Of a DNA stretch of 64,000 nucleotides, positions 1-11,664 are shown in pieces. Under the pieces are notes generated by a model, which was given only the letters and a program-made list of their open reading frames with translations, ran no database searches and was not told the DNA's origin. Each line of letters opens with the position of its first letter. Position 1 is the first letter of the stretch. This DNA is from Amorphophallus konjac (taxonomy: Eukaryota > Streptophyta > Magnoliopsida > Alismatales > Araceae), in the NCBI GenBank assembly GCA_022559845.1, contig CM040126.1, positions 44,696,458 to 44,760,457 of the forward strand, written 5' to 3'. A program made the position numbers and the translations under genes.

Positions 1-693
1 CCTTTTGCCTGCTTCTTTCCAGTAGTGATCTTTTCTCCATTTTACACATTGCGTTCGATTGGGAAGAGGGTTCCTTATTGGAGGATTCATTGCCTTGTTT
101 TAATCCTATTAATGTAAGGATTTTTGGCCTATAAATACCTTCACATGTGCTTCTCGCGCGAGAGATAGCAGAGGGTTAATAGAAAAAGCTAAGAAGAACG
201 ATGTGAGAGCCCCTTTACACAGAGAGGAGAGAGTTTTGTTTTTTTAGGTACTTCATAGTGTCGATCTTCTTCAAAAGCTCCTTCCTCTATTTTCTCTCCC
301 ACGAGTGGCGTCTTCATCCAGCGTTTCTTCGTCTTGCTACAGCCACTACAGCCTTGTTCTCTCTCCCTTTACTGCTGCACACACAGTAGAGAGGGTATCT
401 TTTCTTTATTGTTTTTTTAGGTGTTATCATATAATCATCATATACGCACCCCTTTCTTTCTAGCTCTCTGCTAGAAACGTTATTAGCATATTGCATATAT
501 TTACTTTGCATATCATATCATCTATAATCCCAAACTTGTTGCTCCTTCGTAGGGGTTTACAAACCAAAACATACAAGGTGTGTTCATGCCCAATTTGTTT
601 GATTTCATATTATTCTAGAGCATTGATACTACACACTTGGCTAATCCATATCTTTGTTTATTTTGTGTTTTTATAGGGTAATCAAGCTATAAA
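1..693. other. Flanking DNA left of the copia element, no gene recognised
   Basis: No convincing coding region is seen. A TATA-like string (TATAAATACC) lies at 130-139, followed by CT-rich sequence at 225-375 that could be the leader of a plant transcript or part of an old LTR. Before the copia insertion this segment was continuous with the DNA that now starts at 9854. Only short open frames with no recognisable domain are present. Confidence 0.5.
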
Positions 694-698
694 CCCCC
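694..698. repeat. Target site duplication, left copy (CCCCC)
   Basis: Five C bases directly before the TG of the left LTR match the five C bases (9849-9853) directly after the CA of the right LTR. A 5-bp duplication is what copia integrase makes. Low complexity makes a chance match possible, but both LTR ends are canonical. Confidence 0.75.
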
Positions 699-2282
699 TG
701 TTAATGTTGGTGTGCTACAGGCCAATTTCGGGTCAGGTAGGTCCAATAGTTGTACGATCTTGTTCATTATTAATAAAGTGATATTTGAGCGTAAATATGT
801 GATTGTGTATTACTTCACGATGTCCCTAGGATATGTGGTTGTAAAGTCAGTTCGAGATGAGATCTCGAATATGAGACTGACTTTATATGGATGCATACCT
901 TAAATAGTTCATGGTTGGAGGGTAATCACTCGGGGACATTGATTACCTATTAAACCAGTACACATGATGTGTCACTGACCAGTCTCATGGTCATTGGTGC
1001 GGGGCACCAACACATATGTGTAGGTGTATATCCTTGGAGGATGTACACTGAACTGATCCGCTATTAGATCTTCAGATGGTTCATTATACCTAATGTCAAC
1101 TGAAGATCCAACTGTCTCAGTAGTATCGTTGGTCCTTTGACCTGAGACATTGATCGGATCTTACACGAGGACTGGAATGGTTTAATTACTTAGCTAAGTG
1201 ACTTTAACCATAAGTCATGAGTTTCCGAGTCATTAACCACTCCAGGATACGTGTGAAGATCATCAATGGTCAAGAGGGGATCGCTCACTATCGAGTATAT
1301 ATCAGACAGTTAATGGGTCATGACATTAACGCTCTGTTAAATCTCTGGCCAGGGTCGTGTGAGTTCATTTAGAACGGACGTCATACACTTTAAGGAGGTC
1401 ATAGTCAAATGGCACGATCATGGGGTTTGACAGAAACCATACCCTCGATCGTACTAGACTCATAGAAGGAGCGAGGGATTATATCGATGCAGTAACTGTG
1501 GACTGACAGGTACCAGACAAGCTGGTTTAAACCCGACGTCCTCTTGGATCACGCGGATTTGCTTGACCCAACGTGATCGAAGGTTCAGAATGAATTAAAC
1601 TATTATTCGGCTCTAGTAGAAGCGAATAATACGTTTAATTTACTTCTAATTGGGAATTAGAAGTTAATGGGCCTTAACCTAGATTGACTATTGGCCTAGA
1701 GGATCACACACAATAGATTCTTGGGTGACGGATTATTATTATACAAATGTATGTATTATTTCCTTTTTAGTTCCTTTTGGAAAGGAGTATAAATGGAGCT
1801 TAATACATATGTATAATAGAAGAAATGATATATATACAGTTTCGGTCTTTTGGAGCCCTTTTAGAAATGACCAAAACTCTATATACATGACATCCTACGT
1901 GAGCTTATTCCAACTCTTTGGCTAATCAAGCACTTAGGTTTAAGAGAGGAGGATTAGCTCCTCCCCCCATTCCTCTCTCTTGCTCTCTCTCTCCAGAAAG
2001 TGAAGGGGTCAGGGAAGGTCCGTGCCGGGGGGGTACCGTCGCTGCGCAAGGATCCGTGTGGATCATCTCTAGAGGCCGTACAGTTGTGCGGCTCGGTATT
2101 CTGTATCGGGCTTAGCGGACAGCGTCGTTCTGCGCAAGGTGAAATACGCAACCCGTAGTTAGGGGTTGGGGTGATTAAAACATCTATCAGAGCATAGATC
2201 TGGGATTCCATATAACCGGGATCAGGCAAATAAATTTTTGTTATCCGCTACGTTACCCGAGGGTGCTGTGCGAAACCTTACA
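699..2282 (+). repeat. 5' LTR of the copia element
   Basis: Starts TGTTAATGTTGG and ends GAAACCTTACA, the canonical TG...CA. It is repeated at 8257-9848. The U3-R part holds a TATA box near 1788. Length is 1584 bp against 1592 bp in the 3' copy. Confidence 0.95.
1788..1794 (+). promoter_or_regulatory. Probable LTR promoter TATA box
   Basis: TATAAAT within GGAGTATAAATGGAG, about 490 bp before the LTR end. It is kept in the 3' LTR near 9346. It would drive the genomic RNA of the element; inferred from motif and position only. Confidence 0.45.
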
Positions 2283-2283
2283 G

Positions 2284-2296
2284 TGGTATCAGAGCC
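2284..2296 (+). other. Primer binding site (initiator tRNA-Met type)
   Basis: TGGTATCAGAGCC begins one base after the 5' LTR. TGGTATCAGAGC is the well-known plant copia primer site complementary to the 3' end of initiator methionine tRNA, used to start minus-strand DNA synthesis. Confidence 0.93.
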
Positions 2297-3926
2297 AGGT
2301 TGACACTCTGGTCGGTGTTTTATCGCCGTTTAGAACCGTGTTTTAGGGGCATTAAATCCTTCAATTATTAATTGTAGAAGGGAATACTGGGCATCTTGCT
2401 TCTTCGAGGATGCTGGGCATCGTTGGAGTAAATTTAAAAAAAAAATAATAAAAAAAATTCTTGGGCCCAATTTGGGCGCGGTGCGCCCGCCGCGTGCGCC
2501 GCGAGGGCGGCGCACGCGACACCCGCGTGTCAGCACCCGCGGCGCTGACCCGGGGGGGGGGGGGGGGCGCCGCGTGGCGGGTGCCACGGGCACCCGCAAG
2601 GCGCGGGTGCGGGCCCGCGCCGAAAATTTTTTTTAATTAAAAAAATTTACTTTTAATTTTTTAATTTATTGTGCTCAAATATATACATATATATAGGATA
2701 TATATATGAAAATACACAGTAAATTAAATAGAATTTTATCTCGTAGGTTAATTGTGTTATCTCAATAATAAATGTCAAATGTTAAATTTTATTTAACTCT
2801 TTTGAATTTACCGAGGTGAGATAATTACTTTTACCTTGAGATAAAATGTTAATAATTGAACTTACTTCGGTAAATTTTAATTTTTGAATTTTTAATTATT
2901 AGATAATTAAAAAATTCAAATTTTAAATTTTATTGAAGTTAAATGTAGAAAATTCAAATATTTAAATTTTAATTATTAGATAATTATTAAATTCAAATTT
3001 TAAATTTTAAAATATTAGCAATTATGGATAATTACATTATTTTAAATTTACTTTCAAACAAAATTATTAGATAATTAGTTTGAATTTAAATTTAAATTAT
3101 TGATTTGCTTAAAAAAATTTAAATTATTGACATGTTTAAATTTTAAATTTAAATTTACTTATTGGATAATTAAATTTAAATTTAAATTTAAAAAATTATC
3201 TCAATTACATGCCCCTGTGGAAAATGATGGTTCTTTACGTGATTTACTTTATTTACCTTGTATTGGCTTGCTTGTCTGTTTAATTTTAGTTAATCCTGCT
3301 TCGATTTTTAAAATTAAACAAAGCTAGCATGTTTTTTGTTTACACATCCCATTTTTAAATTTAAAAGTAAGGAATATTTTCAGAAAATAACCCTTAATTG
3401 ATTTTACTTGAATGGGTTGACAAGTGATCATGGACTTGGATTAATATAATTAATTGGGGTCTGTGAACCTCTTTTCTCTCTCTGTTAAAATTCTAATGTA
3501 CTTCTATCTTCCTCCATTGTTGTACTTGCCCTAAGGGCTTCTGGAATTTTATTGATATGTAATTTATATTTTTTCCGGCCTGCGTGCTGTGTAAAAGTTG
3601 TAATTACTGCGGCGTCAGAGTTTGAAAGCGTGGAGCACACCCGACGAGGACGATCCAGCTGCTTCGGAAGCGGGTTGGATGCCTTAGTTACATTAGGGAT
3701 AAAGTCCATGATCACTTGCACTTTAATTTTACATTGGTTGCATTTATTTTGTGCATACTACTACGTACGGTAAATATATTGGATATATTTATATTACCAC
3801 CTAGGTTGAGATCAAGATAAAATTAAATTCCCTCGCGATTAAATTTTAGATCTGGTAAGCATGGCTCTAGGAGTCGTCGTGGCCCTCCATCATTATGGAG
3901 TGAATGAACGTCTTCATTTCATGGAT
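2297..3926 (+). other. Copia 5' leader: GC-rich island followed by AT-rich tract
   Basis: No coding region is seen. 2465-2625 is extremely GC-rich (repeated GCGCC/CGCGG and a run of G near 2551-2567), then 2625-3200 flips to AT-rich DNA made of TTTAAATTT-like strings. The sharp swing within a retrotransposon leader is unusual. The rest is the unique leader before the hairpin repeats and gag. Confidence 0.6.
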
Positions 3927-4215
3927 TTGTTGTGCTTTCCACAAGGTCCATGAGTTTGGGGGCGGGATTAAACTCCAAGACTCGGCCTCAATGGGGTAAG
4001 GAATTGTACTCGGCCTTGTTGTGCTTTCCACAAGGGTCGGGTCATGAACTCATTGCTATGTTGTAATGATGGTTAGATCTAATGGAGAATATCCTTTGTT
4101 GTGCTTTCCACAAGGGGATGATTTCTCTGGGGCCGAATATCGGATATTACATTAGATGCAAGTGCCTGTTGACTACCCTTGAGATGGTGTATGGCTTGTT
4201 GTGCTTTCCACAAGG
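3927..4215 (+). repeat. Four copies of a 20-bp hairpin motif in the gag leader
   Basis: TTGTTGTGCTTTCCACAAGG occurs exactly at 3927, 4016, 4096 and 4196, spaced 80-100 bp, with unrelated sequence between. TTGTG and CACAA form a stem with the loop CTTTC. Lying between PBS and gag, it sits where packaging or dimerisation signals of retroelement RNA are found; this role is inference. Confidence 0.85.
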
Positions 4216-4396
4216 TCGTACATCAGTCTCGTTGGGATTCCAACCCACTAGGTTGATCTCGCTGATCTCCCGTTCTATATACTGAGGGTTATATAGTTCG
4301 ATCAAAAAATAGTGGGACTAACTAAGATAGAAAACCATATCTAAGTTAGAATATGAACACATGCTAAGTTATCTTTTATTTCTTATCCAGATTACA

Positions 4397-5629
4397 ATGC
4401 CGTCGTCCAACCCCCTCCGTGGCATCTTGGATGCAAATAGATTAATTGGACCGAACTACTCGGATGGGCTACGTAATCTACGCATAGTCCTTACCGCCGA
4501 AAAGATAGCTTACATGTTGGACACGGTTCATTCTGAGCCAGCTCCTGATGCCGACGAGGGCGAGTTATTACTTTATGCCAAATGGTCTGAAGACTCCTTC
4601 CTTGCCCAATGTTACATGTTGGCCTCTATGGTTCCCGAGCTGCAGAGGTAATTTGAAAAGACTGATTGTAGAAGCATACTTCTCAATCTACGCCAGTTCT
4701 TCGGGGAGCAGGGTAGGATTGAGAGATATGATATCTCAAAAAGACTTTTCAGGACACGGATGTCTGAGGGTTCATCAGTACAGTCCCATGTACTGAAAAT
4801 GATGGAGTGGATTGAAAGACTCAATGCATTGGGGTTCAAGTTGAATCTTGAACTATGCATTGATCTTATACTCCAGTCATTGCCCGATTCCTTTTCTTCC
4901 TTCATCATGAACTTTAACATGAACATGATTGAAGCAACTCTCCCAGAGCTGCTCAACATGTTAAAGAGTGCTGAAGGAACCATGCAGAAAGATAAACTAT
5001 CTTCGTCTGTAATGATTGTTGGCCGGGCCAACAAGAAAAGGAAGGCCACCCAAATATCCACCACAAGTAACAAAGGGAAGGGAAAGAAAGAGGCCATGGG
5101 TAAGCAACTCGCCAAGGTTGACAAAGGGAAGGGTAAGAAGAATGAAAAAGAAGACAAGTGTTTTCGATGCGGGGAAACAGGGCATTGGAAAAGGAATTGT
5201 AAGGTAATTCTAAATGAAGGTATTTTTGTCATAGACCTTAATTTGTCATATATGGAATCCACATCATGGGTATTGGATACTGGATGTGCATCTCATATCT
5301 GCAACTCTGTGCAGGTGCTGGCAAATAGAAGGCGGCTGGGCAAAAAGGAGATTGAACTGAGAATGGGCAATGTAGCTTTAGTTTCTGCTGAAGTTGTTGG
5401 GACTACACGTCTCAGTTTACCTTCAGGAGTCATTCTGGAGCTGAATGACTGTTATTATGTTCCTAATATTATTAAGAACATTATTTCAATCTCTGATTTG
5501 TATAACGTTGGATATACATTGGCTTTTAATAGCACTGGGTGCTCTATAATGAATAATGGTTTGAATATAGCATATGGTTCATTAGTCAATGGTCTTTATG
5601 TATTGGATACATGTTCTAATGTTATGTAA
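4397..5629 (+). pseudogene. Copia gag and protease (broken)
   Basis: Capsid and aspartic protease part of the copia polyprotein. The start at 4397 (MPSSNPLRGILD) is the usual copia gag beginning; an in-frame Met at 4361 lies upstream but has no family support. A stop (TAA) interrupts the frame at 4649, and the same frame continues with the gag helical region to a basic linker and one CCHC zinc knuckle, CFRCGETGHWKRNC, near residue 255. The protease motif LDTGCASHIC (catalytic D near residue 294) follows. A second stop at 5627 ends this piece, with the integrase part continuing in the same frame. Gag would form virus-like particles and package element RNA; protease would cut the polyprotein. 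Function is lost because of the stops. Confidence 0.9.
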
Positions 5630-6541
5630 GTTTCCAATGTTGATGAAGTAAATTCTGCATATCTATGGCATTGCAGACTTGGTCATGTAGGTGAGAAAAG
5701 AGTCTCTCACTTACACTCAAATGTGTATTTGAATTCGTTCGAATACAAGTCATTTGATACCTGTGAGTCGTGTCTCATGGGGAAAATGACCAAGGCTCCC
5801 TTTAGTGGACATGGTGAGAGGACTGTTGACCTTCTCGAGCTCATACACTCGGATGTGTGTGGACCCATGTCTATGGAGGCGAAAGGGGGTCATCTCTATT
5901 TTATTTCTTTTATTGATGACTTCTCAAGATATGGCTATGTGTATTTAATGAGACATAAATCACAAGTCTTTGAGAAGTTTAAGGAATACAAGAATGAAGT
6001 AGAAAAACAGACTGGTAAGAGTATTAAGGCTCTTCGATCGGATCGAGGAGGTGAATACCTTAGCCATGAATTCACTTCTTATCTTAAAGACCATGGAATA
6101 ATTTCTCAGTAGACTCCACCGTATACACCACAACACAATGGGGTATCCGAAAGGATAAACAAGACCTTGTTAGACATGGTCCGATCCATGACGTCTATGT
6201 CAGGACTACCCTTGTCTCTCTGGGGCTATGCATTAGAGACTGCGGCTTATTTATTGAATATGATCTCAAGTAAATCAGTTCCTTCTATACCATATAAGAT
6301 ATGGAAGGGCAGGAAATCAAATTTTAATCACATTAAAATTTGGGGGTGTCTTGCTCATGTAAAGAAGAACGATAGTGACAAGCTTGAGTCGAGAACAGAT
6401 AAGTATAGGTTTGTGGGATATCCAAAGGAGACATTTAGATATTATTTCTATTACCCTTCTGAGCAAAGGGTCTTAGTGGCCAAGAGAGTTGTATTTCTGG
6501 AAAGAGAATATATACTCCAAAAAATAGTGTTAGCCAGATAG
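5630..6541 (+). pseudogene. Copia GAG-pre-integrase and integrase (broken)
   Basis: Follows gag-protease in the same frame. The HHCC zinc-binding region (LWHCRLGHVG ... CESCLMGK) is at about 5665-5780. The catalytic core shows D in HSDVCGPM, D in LRSDRGGEY and E in NGVSERINK, so the D-D-E set is present. A TAG at 6110 lies between the second D and the E. The frame ends at 6539 and the next coding block is shifted. This protein would insert element cDNA into the genome, giving the 5-bp target duplication seen here. Confidence 0.9.
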
Positions 6542-6543
6542 AA

Positions 6544-8242
6544 TTGGACGAGGTCCAAGAAGCACAACCCATAGACACAAACTCATTAGATGAGACTGTA
6601 TCGGTTGATCCTATTCAGAGTGAAACACAGACACTGCGGAGATCTAGTAGACTACCGAGAGAACCTGAGAGATATGTTGGACATATCTCAGAGGGGTCCT
6701 CTAAGGTATGTATCGATGAGGATGAAGATCCCCAATCGTACCAGGATGCAATCCATAGTGCGGACACCGAGAAATGGTAAGAGGCAATGGATTCTGAGAT
6801 CCAGTCCATGTATACCAATAAAGTTTGGAACTTAGTTGATGTACCCGAAGGGAATGTCCCTATCGGCTGCAAATGAATTTTTCAAAAGAAAAAACTGTGC
6901 AGATGGACGGATTGACACATACAAGGCTAGACTAGTGGCGAAAGGATATCGTCAAAGGTAAGGCATTGACTATGACGAGACTTTTTCACCGGTAGCCATG
7001 GTTAAGTCAATCAGAATCCTCCTTGCCATTGCTGCATACCTGGATTATGAGATCTGACAAATAGATGTGAAGACAGCTTTTCTTAATGAAAATCTGTCAG
7101 AAGAGGTGTACATGGTACAGCTTGAAGGATTCACCTCCAAGCTACATCCTAATAAGGTATGCAAACTTCACAGGTCCATTTATGGATTATAGCAGGCATC
7201 TCGAAGCTGGAACTTAAGATTTGACGAGGCTGTCAAATCTTTCAACTTCATTCGGAATGAAGATGAACCCTGTGTTTACAAGAAGGCCAGTGGGAGCTCA
7301 GTGACCTTCTTGGTCCTTTATGTTGATGACATCTTACTCATTGGGAATGATGTAGAGATGTTGACATCAACTAAGTCTTGGTTATCCAAGACCTTCTCCA
7401 TGAAGGATTTGGGAGAAGCATCCTATGTGCTGGGCATAAGGATCTATCGAGATAGATCTAAAAGGATGCTAGGGTTATCCGAACCCATGAGACATGAAAT
7501 TTGCCTATCCAAGGGAATGAGTCCTAAAACTTCTGAGGAGGTGACACACATGAATAAGGTACCCTATGATTCAGGGATCGGGTCAATCGTGTATGCAATG
7601 CTATGTACACGGCCTGATGTTGCCAATGCTTTGAGCATTGTCAATAGATATCAGGCAAATCCAGGCGAAGAGCACTGGAAGGCAGTAAAGGGCATCCTTA
7701 AGTACTTGCGAAGGGCTAAGGATCTTTTTTTGCTTTACGGAGGAGAGGACCTACAGCTTAGAGCTTACACAGACTCTAGTTTCCAGTCACATCCAGATGA
7801 CTGCAAATCCATGTCTAGGTTTGTATTCATGTTGAATGGAGGGGCAGTCAGTTGGAGAAGCTCCAAGAAAGATACGACTGCAGATTCCACGACGAAGGCA
7901 GAATATATTACTGCAACTGAACCTGCTAAGGAAGCCGTCTGGATGAAGAAATTCGTCTTAGAACTTGGCGTAGTTCCCGAGATATCAACTCCCATCCCAT
8001 TATTTTGTGACAATAATAGGGCCATCGCCCAGGCGAAGGAATCGAGATCTCACCAAAGGTCGAAGCATATTCTGAGGCGCTTCCACCTTATTCGGGAGAT
8101 TGTTGATCGTGGAGATGTGACGGTAGAGCGTGTACCGTCAGAAGATAACATAGCAGATCCACTGACTAAGCCTTTGACACAGACTGTATTTGAGCATCAT
8201 CAGGATAAGATGGGCCTCAAAGTTGTGGGTAATTGGCTGTAG
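6544..8242 (+). pseudogene. Copia reverse transcriptase and RNase H (broken)
   Basis: The linker and RT start lie in a second frame from 6544, with stops at 6778 and 6874. A frame change in an A-rich stretch near 6885-6898 returns to the original frame, which has stops at 6959, 7055 and 7190. From about 7193 the frame is open to 8242. RT active site YVDD is at about 7319. RNase H shows AYTDSS, STTKAEY and LFCDNN, and the usual copia C-terminal region. Between MLGLS and PMRHEICLSKG (about 7466-7500) the RT connection looks shorter than in other copia elements, probably an in-frame deletion of some 15-20 codons. Several stops sit at positions normally TGG or CAG/CAA, as expected from cytosine deamination. 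Confidence 0.9.
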
Positions 8243-8245
8243 TTC

Positions 8246-8256
8246 AAGTGGGAGAT
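8246..8256 (+). other. Polypurine tract
   Basis: AAGTGGGAGAT directly precedes the TG of the 3' LTR. This is the standard plant copia PPT, used to prime plus-strand DNA synthesis. It lies 4 bp after the RNase H stop codon. Confidence 0.92.
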
Positions 8257-9848
8257 TGTTAGTGTTGGTGTGTTACAAGCCAATTTCGGGTCGGGTAGGC
8301 CCAATAGTTGTACGATATTGTTCATTATTAATAAAGTGGTATTTGAACGTAAATATGTGATTGTGTATTACTTCACGATGTCCCTAGGATATGTGGTTGT
8401 AAAGTCAGTTCGAGATGGGATCTCGAATATGAGACTGACTTTACATGGACGCATACCTTAAACTGTTCCTGGTTGGAGGGTAATCACTCGGGGACATTGA
8501 TTACCTATTAAATCAGTACACATGATGTGTCACTGACCAGGCTCATGGTCATTGGTGCGGGGCACCACCACATATGTGTAGGTGTATGTCTTTGGAGGAT
8601 GTACACTTAACTGATCCGCTATTGGATCTTCATATGGTTGATTATACCTAATGTCAACTGAAGATCCAACTGTCTCAGTAGCATCGTTGGTCCTTTGACC
8701 TGAGACATTGATCGGATCTTACACGAGGACTGGAGTGGTTTAATTACTTAGCTAAGTGACTTTAACCATAAGTCATGAGTTGTCGAGTCATTAACCACTC
8801 CAGGATACGTGTGAAGATCATCAATGGTCAAGAGGGGATCGCTCACTGTCGGGTATATATCAGACAGTTAATGGGTCATGACATTGACGCTCCGTTAAAT
8901 CCCTGGCCAGGGTCGTGTGAGTTCGTTTAGAACGGACGTCATACACTTTAAGGAGGTCATAGTCAAATGGCACGATCATGGGGTTTGACAGAAACCATAC
9001 CCTCGATCGTACCAGACTCATAGAAGGAGCGAGGGATTATATCAATGCGGTAACTGTGGACTGACAGGTACCAGATAGGCTGGTTTAAACCTGACGTCAT
9101 ATAGGATCATGCGGATTTACTTGACCCAACGTGATCGAAGGTTCAGAATGAATTAAACTATTATTCGGCTCTACTAGAAGCAAATAATACGTTTAATTTA
9201 CTTCTAATTAGGAATTAGAAGTTAATAGGCCTTAAACTAGAGTGACTATGGGCCTAAAGGATCACACACAATAGATTCTTGGGTGATAGATTATTATTAT
9301 ACAAATGTATGTATTATTTCCTTTTTAGTTCTTTTTGGAAAGGAGTATAAATGGAGCTTAATACATATGTATAATAGAAGAAAGGATATATATACAGTTT
9401 CAATCTTTTGGAGCCCTTTTAGAAATGGCCAAAACTCTATATATATGACATCCTACATGAGCTCATTCCAACTCTTTGGCTAATCAAGCACTTAGGCTTA
9501 AGAGAGGAGGATTAGCTCCTCCCCCCTTTCCTCTCTCTTGCTCTCTCTCTCCAGAAAGTGAAGGGGTCGGGGAAGGTCCGTGCCGGGGGGGGGGGGAGGT
9601 ACCGTCACTGCGCAAGGATCCGTGTGGATCATCTCTAGAGGCCGTGCAGTTGTGCGGCTCGGTATTATGCATCGGGCTTAGCGGACAGCGTCGTTCCGCG
9701 CAAGGTGAAATACGCAACCCGCAGTTAGGGGTTGAGGTGATTAAAACATCTATCAGAGCATAGATCTGGGATTCCATGTAACCTGGATCGGGCAAATAAA
9801 TTTTAATTATCCGCTGCGTTCCCCGAGGGTGCTGTGCGAAACCTTACA
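8257..9848 (+). repeat. 3' LTR of the copia element
   Basis: Direct copy of 699-2282. Starts TGTTAGTGTTGG and ends GAAACCTTACA. It differs from the 5' LTR by scattered substitutions, and by a longer run of G (about 9586-9597). Confidence 0.95.
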
Positions 9849-9853
9849 CCCCC
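9849..9853. repeat. Target site duplication, right copy (CCCCC)
   Basis: Matches 694-698 and lies directly after the 3' LTR. Confidence 0.75.
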
Positions 9854-10082
9854 TTCATCGGCCGGCCGGTAGAAGGAGGAAGGAAGAATTCTCAATCTCA
9901 CCCGCTCAACACAAGGTACATGCGATCATCCTTCTTCTTTTGAGGTAACCCCTCTGGCGATCACCCTCCTTAGAGCATCTCATGCTCATCCTTTTTTTCT
10001 TCATGTCCCACATGTTTTAGCATAATTATTCATCCCTAGTCATTTGTCATCCTTCTCTTTAAAAAATGTCTATGTGACATGT
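9854..10082. other. Flank right of the copia element
   Basis: Continues the DNA left of 694. No coding region is seen. It contains CT-rich sequence and GGCCGGCCGG near 9861. Confidence 0.4.
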
Positions 10083-10889
10083 TCACATAGCCGAAGTGAT
10101 ATCCTCCTTATGGACGAATTTCATCCTGACACCCATCCTGCACTCTAAGAGCATCATGGAACCAAAGAGTGGACCTCCTAGAGCTGCTGAGGTAAGGCCC
10201 TCGTATAAATAGGCAAGGACGGTCTGGGAGATGGAGAGACCCTGCCACATGCCATTGATGGTACTAAGGATAGGAGTCTCTTGCACATGGTCGACAGAGG
10301 GGAACAAGATGGCCCCACACAGGTAAACAGACGCGGCCTTGGCTATGGCCTCATCCCACCCACACCTATTCCTACAATGTTCAACTACCCACTGGCTAAG
10401 GGGAAGAAGATGGATCTGGTGTGGGCCTATGAAGGTGCCGATGTCCTTGCTATCAGGTATAAACTCTCCCAAGATCAGGCCAGGGTCTACAGGGGCCACG
10501 GTATGACACACTAAGTCCCCCTCACACGCCTTGGACCTGGGAAAAGAGAAATAGGTCTCTACCTCCTCTAGTAGGATAGTGGCCTCAAAGGATGGGAAAA
10601 TGAACGTATGGGTTTAAGGATGCCATATTTCTACCAGGGCTGAGATGCTATGCCAGTCTAAGGACAACTTCGGGTAGTTTTGGCCTAGTACCAAGAGTGG
10701 GTGTAGGTGCCAAGACTTCGGGATGGATGTCACTGCTAGGGGCAATGCACGGATCATCAGAGCCATCCACTTCAAGGTGGAGTAACGCCTAGAGCCAGGG
10801 AGAAGCTGAAGTAGAGGAAAAGAAAAGAAAGAGGAGAAAGAGAGGAAGACCGTGTAAGTAATGGAACGAATTGAATTAAATGAACTCAT
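10083..10889 (-). pseudogene. Transposon-associated PMD/DUF7745-like pseudogene
   Basis: One frame runs from an ATG at 10889 to a stop at 10083 with a single TAA at 10614-10616. The readable protein has WHSISALVEIWHP before the stop and FEATILLEEVETYFSFPR after it, then LPLSQWVVEHCRNRCGW and SVYLCGAILFPSVDH, and ends with LAYLYEGLTSA, GPLFGSMMLLECRMG. This spacing (an EE-rich motif, then a helix with LFP, then a helix with LAYLY) resembles the transposon-associated plant mobile domain or DUF7745 families. Exact family is uncertain. It lies antisense to the + strand Tat LTR at 18340, like the PMD gene at 13959-16937, and may be part of the same remnant. Confidence 0.5.
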
Positions 10890-11659
10890 GCTAACATACC
10901 CCTCTCAAAGGGCTCGAGCTAAGATGACGAGGGATCGTAGTCAGCCGTTGGAGCACTTCACGCTCCTTCCTGGCCGGCTTTGGCCCTTCATAAGTTGCCC
11001 CCTCCATGGAACTCCCCTCAAAGGATCTTTTCATGATGGTTTGATGAAGAATAACAAAAGTTTGAGGCCTAGAAAGAGGGGTGTGGTGTGAGTTGCGAAT
11101 TTAGATCCCCCTCTTCTTATAGAGCTTGCATAGAAACCTAACCATTAGGACTAAGCTAGGATACATCTAGATAGGGATGGGCTAGTGTTTGGGTTGGATT
11201 AGAACACCATACCTCGGTTTGGGACTCTCCAACAGAGTCCCGATCGAACTCCCAGTGCGTGGGATTGGACGGTCTTGTGATAGACCGCTCTTCCCTCGAG
11301 CAGTCGACAGAGGACCGTTCATCTGCTTCTAGATAGTTCGAATCCTAGGCTTCGCACGGTCGAAGCCCCACCAATCTTCTACTTGGACGGTCGGTCTTGG
11401 ACTATTTATGTATCTATGCTGATCGAAGTTAAACAGCCCTCACGTGGTCCCACACGAGCCGTGCATCCGCTAGGCGGCCACTTTGTGACCGCTCATCCCC
11501 TACCACACTACTTTATACTCTCCCTCGCTCGTAAGTCGGTGTCTCTCTCTCACTCTGAGCCAGCGTCTCTCTCTCGCTCGTAAGTCAGAGTCTCTCTCTC
11601 GCTCGTAAGTCGGCGTCTCTCTCTCACGCTGTGTCAGCGTCTCTCTCTCACTCTGAGTC
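10890..11659. other. Non-coding remnant with hairpins and CT-rich tandem motif
   Basis: 11267-11500 contains hairpins of the Tat UTR type (for example CGGTCT ... AGACCG near 11268-11285). 11515-11659 is a degenerate tandem repeat of CTCTCTCTCGCTCGTAAGTC-like units, continued after the solo LTR at 13763-13850. No gene is recognised. Confidence 0.55.
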
Positions 11660-11664
11660 GGCAC
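11660..11664. repeat. Target site duplication GGCAC, left of the solo LTR
   Basis: GGCAC precedes the TG at 11665 and is found again at 13758-13762 directly after the CA at 13757. Confidence 0.9.

Larger units (their letters stand above)
699..9848 (+). mobile_element. Full-length but inactivated Ty1/copia LTR retrotransposon
   Basis: Two direct LTRs (699-2282 and 8257-9848), a primer binding site one base inside the left LTR, a polypurine tract right before the 3' LTR, a CCCCC target duplication, and gag-protease-integrase-RT-RNase H in copia order. The pol order (integrase before RT) assigns it to Ty1/copia. LTRs differ at 15 of the first ~265 aligned bases, mostly transitions, so the insertion is not recent. 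At least nine stop codons and two frame changes make the polyprotein dead. Lineage within copia is not certain from sequence alone. Confidence 0.95.

Noticed and set aside
3927..4215. Transposon-inserted tandem repeat
   Set aside because: Only 20 bp are shared and the DNA between copies is unrelated, so it is a repeated motif, not a tandem duplication.
4612..5262. 216-codon minus-strand frame with hydrophobic segments
   Set aside because: Antisense shadow of copia gag; the + strand shows clear gag and zinc-knuckle motifs.
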